From contig BFEA01000167.1 in the NCBI GenBank assembly GCA_003427395.1, forward strand, positions 868,173-904,127: DNA of 35,955 nt, read 5' to 3'. This DNA comes from Chara braunii. Taxonomy: Eukaryota; Streptophyta; Charophyceae; Charales; Characeae. Below, piece by piece: positions 32,382 to 35,955 of this stretch. Within the stretch, counting starts at the first letter, position 1; each line of letters starts with the position of its first letter. The translations under genes were made by a program, and so were the position numbers. The notes under the pieces are model-generated. The model was given only the letters and a program-made list of their open reading frames with translations. It was not told where the DNA came from and did not search any database.

Positions 32382-32480
32382 ACTACCGTCTTCACCCGAA
32401 TAGAACGTCCGGTCATTATCCCGGCATCATCTAGACTGAAGATTGATGCTCGAACGTTCTATTCGGGTGAAGACGGTAGT
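32382..32480. mobile_element. Foldback-type MITE, best copy (27-bp perfect inverted ends)
   Basis: The plus strand begins ACTACCGTCTTCACCCGAAT and ends with the exact reverse complement ATTCGGGTGAAGACGGTAGT. Perfect pairing extends 27 bases inward, leaving about 45 bases of loop. Relatives lie at 3990, 4633, 4930 and 21221. The target duplication is not clear. There is no coding capacity. Confidence 0.85.
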
Positions 32481-32641
32481 TCTGACACTCTGTTCCCCGT
32501 GCACTTTCGTGTCCAGGTGCGGTCACTCCCACGTTTCAGGTATTCTTTCTTTGACGGACGCACATTCATGCACGCAAGCATTCTGATATACACCAACAAA
32601 ACCACAATTTCGGATACCACCAACAAAACAACAATGGATAA

Positions 32642-32762
32642 GGGCGTACTCAGACTAGCACTTTCCTGAATGTATCCGACTGCGATTACGGCCGAGCCAG
32701 GATGCATCTGACCGTAATCCTGTCCAGAACTCAGTTGAAAAAGTCCTAGTGTGAGTATACCC
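32642..32762. mobile_element. Harbinger/Tourist-like MITE, best copy with TAA duplication
   Basis: The ends are GGGCGTACTCAGACTAGCAC and, read inward from the right, GGGTATACTCACACTAGGAC. TAA flanks both sides (32639-32641 and 32763-32765). A 3-bp TTA/TAA duplication and GGG-starting ends are features of PIF/Harbinger-derived MITEs. The 121-bp element is non-coding. Confidence 0.8.
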
Positions 32763-32783
32763 TAAGATGTGTATAAGACTTGT

Positions 32784-32850
32784 GCGGTCCAATTCCCATT
32801 CACCGAACACTCAGCACAGGGCTCAAGAAGAATGATTCGATCGGCAATCG
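32784..32850 (-). pseudogene. Degenerate duplicate of the end of UFD2 exon 1 with its splice donor
   Basis: On the minus strand it reads FFLSPVLSVR in the frame that corresponds to DLFLSPVPSVR at the true exon end. It is then followed by GTGAAT where the true donor is GTGAGT (last duplicate exon base 32804; true one 33115). The similarity continues into the intron (GTGAATGGGAATTGG versus GTGAGTGGGAAATCG). Offset 311 bp. No acceptor was recognised before it. Confidence 0.7.
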
Positions 32851-32858
32851 TCGTGATA

Positions 32859-32968
32859 GGGCCTCGCTCCACTACTCACCATAAATACAATGAATCTTCC
32901 GCTATAAGATGTAAAGATGCACCGCCATATTTGTCTTTTGTGCATGTGGTGAGGAGTGGTGCGAGGCC
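32859..32968. mobile_element. Short inverted-repeat MITE (GGGCCTCGC ends)
   Basis: GGGCCTCGCTCCACTACTCA and TGAGGAGTGGTGCGAGGCCC are inverted copies with few mismatches around about 65 bp of interior. ATA occurs on both sides (32856-32858, 32969-32971), which fits a 3-bp duplication. A lone copy of one end occurs at 35229-35244. Confidence 0.6.
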
Positions 32969-32999
32969 CATACACAGCAATCTTCGCAAATATGGATAA

Positions 33000-33080
33000 G
33001 ACGGGATAATTCGTGGATAAGGCGTGGATGAGACGTGGACAAGACGTGGATAGTTCGTGGGTAAGACATGGACAAAACGT
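33000..33080. repeat. Minisatellite of ACGTGGACAAG-like units
   Basis: About six diverged units of 10-12 bp (GGCGTGGATGAG, ACGTGGACAAG, ACGTGGATAG, ACATGGACAAA) lie just inside intron 1. Confidence 0.7.
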
Positions 33081-33114
33081 GCATTCTGAGTTACGGGGTC
33101 GATTTCCCACTCAC

Positions 33115-33998
33115 CGAACACTAGGTACGGGGCTCAAGAAGAGATCGCTGGGATCGGGGATCGGGGTGATACGCAGGAATCTCCCCAAGATTGTACTATC
33201 CACTGCCCGACCTTTGTCCGACGTCGGCAGCCATTGCGGATGATTAGCAAGGACTTTCGCGAGAGGAGGGTAGGACACCAACATGACCATCACCTGCAAA
33301 GGTCTGTGGAACGGACCCAAAGGGGATATTCTATGATAGGGTGCCAAGATCTCGGCAAAAACTGGGCGAAATATATCTTCTAGTCCCTCACCATCGAACC
33401 TCTGAACCAGCTGGTCCAGAAATCCGGGTGGGAGAGACAGTCCACTGCTCCCAGATCCTTCAGATGTTGACGACCCCGAGAAGGCGATGTCCGTCAAATC
33501 ACCACCATACCCCCCGCTCCCTCCTCCCGTTATGAACGCAACAAGTCTCCTGAAAGATGGTATAGGCTGATGACCGCCTGGTTGAGGAAACATGTCCGGA
33601 TGGATCTGCAAGAGACCGGTATAGGACACGACGAGCTCCTTGACAGAGGAGAGGGCTTCCTGAAGCTCGACGCTAAGGGTCTTGTTCTTCATGCCCTGAA
33701 CTTTCCTCGACTCTTCCAGGATCCTTCTGTAGCAGTTGATGAGGTAATCAACAGGGTGTTCTACCGCATGACAAGAAGCCTGATTAGTCAGACGATCCAT
33801 CAGTACGCGTTCGATGATTGATCGCTTCAGAAGCAAATCAGTTCCTCCCTCTCTCAGAATCTCCTCTGCCAGGGATTCCAGGAAAACCGTTGGATCTGAG
33901 TCCCCATCTGGGAGAGGTGTCAGTCTGACGTGCAGAACCCTCTGCAGCATTTTGTCTTCGATCTCCGGGGCGGAACGACTAGGCCTGGGTGTCGCCAT
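33115..33998 (-). CDS. UFD2: UFD2/UBE4-type E4 ubiquitin ligase, exon 1 (N-terminal 294 codons)
   Basis: This is the first coding exon of a ubiquitin conjugation factor E4. In known members a U-box E3/E4 ligase extends ubiquitin chains on substrates and works with the Cdc48/p97 segregase. The predicted protein starts MATPRPSRSAPEIEDKML, the plant PUB1-like N-terminus. It continues with an ILREGG...LLLKRSIIERVLMDRL helix (about residues 47-70), VDYLINCYRR (83-92), LPPGFLDQL (189-197), and LGRFLRIT (about 271-278) at the start of the UFD2 core. I chose the ATG at 33998 because homology begins there and its context is good (gcgATGGCG). An in-frame ATG at 34265 would add only Gly/Arg/Glu low-complexity residues. 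The exon ends in phase 2 after CG at 33115, followed by the donor GTGAGT. No stop interrupts it. The core and U-box are not in this exon. Identification is from remembered family similarity, not a search. Confidence 0.9.
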
Positions 33999-34180
33999 CG
34001 CTACCACACACACACACACACAGTCCACACTAAATAGGACGAGATCTGACCTCACTACACTTGACCTCCCTCCTCCCTCCTGCTTATTCAACCAAAAAAG
34101 GTCCGCGCTATTTTTGACGAGATCGATGAGCAGCTGCGTTCCCGCGCATGAACTCAGATCCTCCCCCTCTTCCTCCCCCT

Positions 34181-34211
<31 letters not shown>

Positions 34212-34700
34212 TCTTCCTCCCCCTCCTCTCCTCCTCCTCCTCCTCCGCTTACTCGACCCCGCCAACGTCTAACCCGCTCGTTTATTTTTCCTAGATAGAG
34301 AAATCAGAGACGCCAACGTCCCACCCGCCTTGAGTTGACGAGCCACGGCCCCGTCGCGCGGCGAAAAACGAAAAAGGAAGCGCGAGGGCGCGAACATACC
34401 CGCTCTAACCGCCGAATAACTTTCTCGACAACTCGTGCGCGACCTCGCTTGTCTGCCGATAGCTCAGCGTGGCGCCCGTGTGCTGTCTCCCTCGTTCTCC
34501 AGTCGATCAATTGCTCTTTAACCCATAGATCGTCGCCTGGCCCCCCACCTGGAAGACACTCGACTGGATCGTCAACATCATCACCATCCTCAACAACCAG
34601 CTCTTGTGTTTTTCCATCGTCAGCATTTATAATTTTATATGATTTCAAACTCCTATTCACGAATCGACTGCCTCTCCCACCGAGTGCAGAAATTCGCAGC
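33999..34700 (-). promoter_or_regulatory. CpG-rich 5' flank of the UFD2-like gene
   Basis: Upstream of the start codon there is a CA run (34006-34021), a TCC/CCT-rich tract (34155-34250), and a CpG-rich stretch (about 34250-34480, for example CGTCGCGCGGCG and GCGCGAGGGCGCG). Farther out the minus strand has ATATAAAATTATAAA at about 34627-34643, a possible TATA region. No transcription start can be fixed, and an intron in the 5' untranslated region is possible. A 118-codon minus-strand frame (34304-34660) is unrecognised and I do not call it. Confidence 0.4.
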
Positions 34701-35883
34701 CAAAGGCTGTTCGCAGCCTAAGGCTCCCGGTTCACTTTTTTGTCGTCTAGCGTAGTTGCTGTTTTTTCAGAAAGTTTTTCGTCGGTTAAGAGGGGTTTAG
34801 AGGACGTCGACAGGTGTGTTTGAAGGGTACGGTCGGGGAGGTGAAAACGAAACGACCGGTAGCCACTCTGGTCGCGGGAGTTTTAGACGTCGGGGGACCG
34901 GTGTAAGGAACGGAGGTCGGTCATGGCATACCGACGGTCGGCGTCCTGCAGATGTCGGCGGGTTCCTTTTTGGGAGCCGCGCGTAGGGGACGGGCGAAGC
35001 GACACGAGCGAAAGCCTTACACATGCACCAAAAAAAAAAAAAAAAAAAGGCGCGCACTGGGGACGGGCGAAGGGACATGAATGGCTGCGTATATTTCCAT
35101 GCTTTAGGTAAAGATTCATTTCAAGCCTTGCATGCAACAAAAAAAGAGAAAAGAAAAACAAAAAGTAGTCTCTCTCTGTCTATCTATCTCCGGTCGGCAC
35201 AAAAAGGCCGACCTTTTTTTCTCTGCATTGGGCCTCGCTCCACTACATAATCGCACATGCATGCATTTCGACGCTTACTTGACCGGATACATTCACAATG
35301 TTCGAATCGTCCTAGTGCACCTTGTGCCTATGGTTTCACGAGCGGGTTCAATCCCCCCGTCGTTCGCCCATATTTATTGATGATTCTTTCTATCTACAAC
35401 AATCAATTTTTTTATTTTTATTTTTATTATTTATTTTTTCCTTGTCTGGCGCCCCTGTATTTTGCGATAATTCGCGGCGCACCCCTCCTACGACCAGCTT
35501 ACCCTGTCGCGCCCCTGGGCCAAAACATATTTTCGGCAGGCCCTTGTCAGTAGTGACCGCAACTTTCCAGGACGCCCTCCTTGGACTGGCGGTCCCATTT
35601 CCGTCGGGCCCTGTGCCATATGCCCTCATGAGGTTTGTCGTCTTTCTGCAATGCCCCCGCAGCCGTGAGGCGCCAGAAATTCGAATTCGATTTGAAACTG
35701 CCTACCCTCCTTGACGCGGCGATTTGAAACTGCGTGCTTCTTGACGCGGCCACTACGCTGTTGTCGACGCGCCGCCGCCGAGAAGCTGCTGGGTTTCACA
35801 GTGAGTGTCACTCACCTTCTTCGTTCTCCCTGTACTCCCATCTCCTCGTTCTTCGTATCTTCCGCTTCCCTCCGAGTGCGTGC

Positions 35884-35920
<37 letters not shown>

Positions 35921-35955
35921 GGTGAGTTCGTGACTTCTCTCTCTCTCTCTCTCTC
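34701..35955. other. Far-upstream intergenic DNA, no gene recognised
   Basis: Contains an A18 run (about 35031-35048), two GGGACGGGCGAAG(C/G)GACA copies (about 34986 and 35060), a hairpin plus T-run at 35192-35220, a lone MITE end at 35229, a tandem pair of GATTTGAAACTGC (35688, 35721), and a GT/GA/TC microsatellite at the window edge (35880-35955). Short open frames match nothing I know. Confidence 0.5.

Noticed and set aside
33998-34265. N-terminal extension of UFD2 exon 1 starting at 34265
   Set aside because: The extra 89 residues are Gly/Arg/Glu and CVCVCV low complexity from microsatellites. Family similarity begins exactly at the ATG at 33998.
34304-34660. 118-codon minus-strand frame upstream of UFD2
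   Set aside because: It has no recognisable domain, lies in the CpG-rich 5' flank, and may be untranslated leader.
35192-35220. GGTCGGC/GCCGACC hairpin followed by seven T, like a bacterial terminator
   Set aside because: The window is eukaryotic nuclear DNA with no gene ending there. A 7-bp stem next to a T-run in AT-rich DNA can arise by chance.

Overview
This looks like nuclear DNA of a plant-lineage eukaryote with very large, transposon-filled introns. A charophyte alga such as Chara is my best guess, from the plant-like exons and retroelements; no marker in the window proves it. The only host gene I can support is on the minus strand. It is the 5' part of a UFD2-type E4 ubiquitin ligase (plant PUB1, animal UBE4 family). 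Exon 1 (33998 down to 33115) carries the start codon. Exon 2 (2272 down to 2071) continues the same protein in the right phase. Between them lies one GT-AG intron of about 30.8 kb that fills most of the window. The gene continues past position 1 into a second intron, and the C-terminal core and U-box exons lie outside.

Layout from low to high coordinates: 1-2070 is the start of intron 2. It holds a partial LTR with a TATA box, a 93-bp tandem repeat and a decayed MITE. 2273-5743 is the 3' end of intron 1, with a tRNA-derived SINE inside an A-rich repeat block, a Harbinger-like MITE, a foldback-type MITE, a 300-bp tandem duplication and a CATT microsatellite. 5744-19816 is a minus-strand Ty3/gypsy chromovirus of 14.07 kb. 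It has two LTRs, a perfect 5-bp target duplication (ATCTG), a primer-binding site, a polypurine tract and decayed gag, protease, RT, RNase H, integrase and chromodomain. Nested in its leader is a second minus-strand LTR element with its own LTR, PBS and a gag pseudogene, truncated at its 3' side, plus an unassigned stretch bracketed by AT-rich repeats.

19822-21398 holds simple repeats, a 106-bp duplication and another foldback MITE. 21399-29340 is a plus-strand L1-like LINE pseudogene (ORF1, APE endonuclease, RT). Its RT domain is split by a 1.5-kb insertion that contains a second tRNA-derived element. 29341-32380 is mostly GA/CT microsatellites with duplicated spacers. 32382-33080 carries three MITEs and a degenerate duplicate of the end of exon 1 with its splice donor. 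33999-35955 is the CpG-rich upstream region of the host gene.

The mobile elements do not work together. They are layers of insertion into one intron of a housekeeping gene, and their reading frames are broken by stops and frameshifts. I saw no operon, CRISPR array, rRNA or intact tRNA gene.
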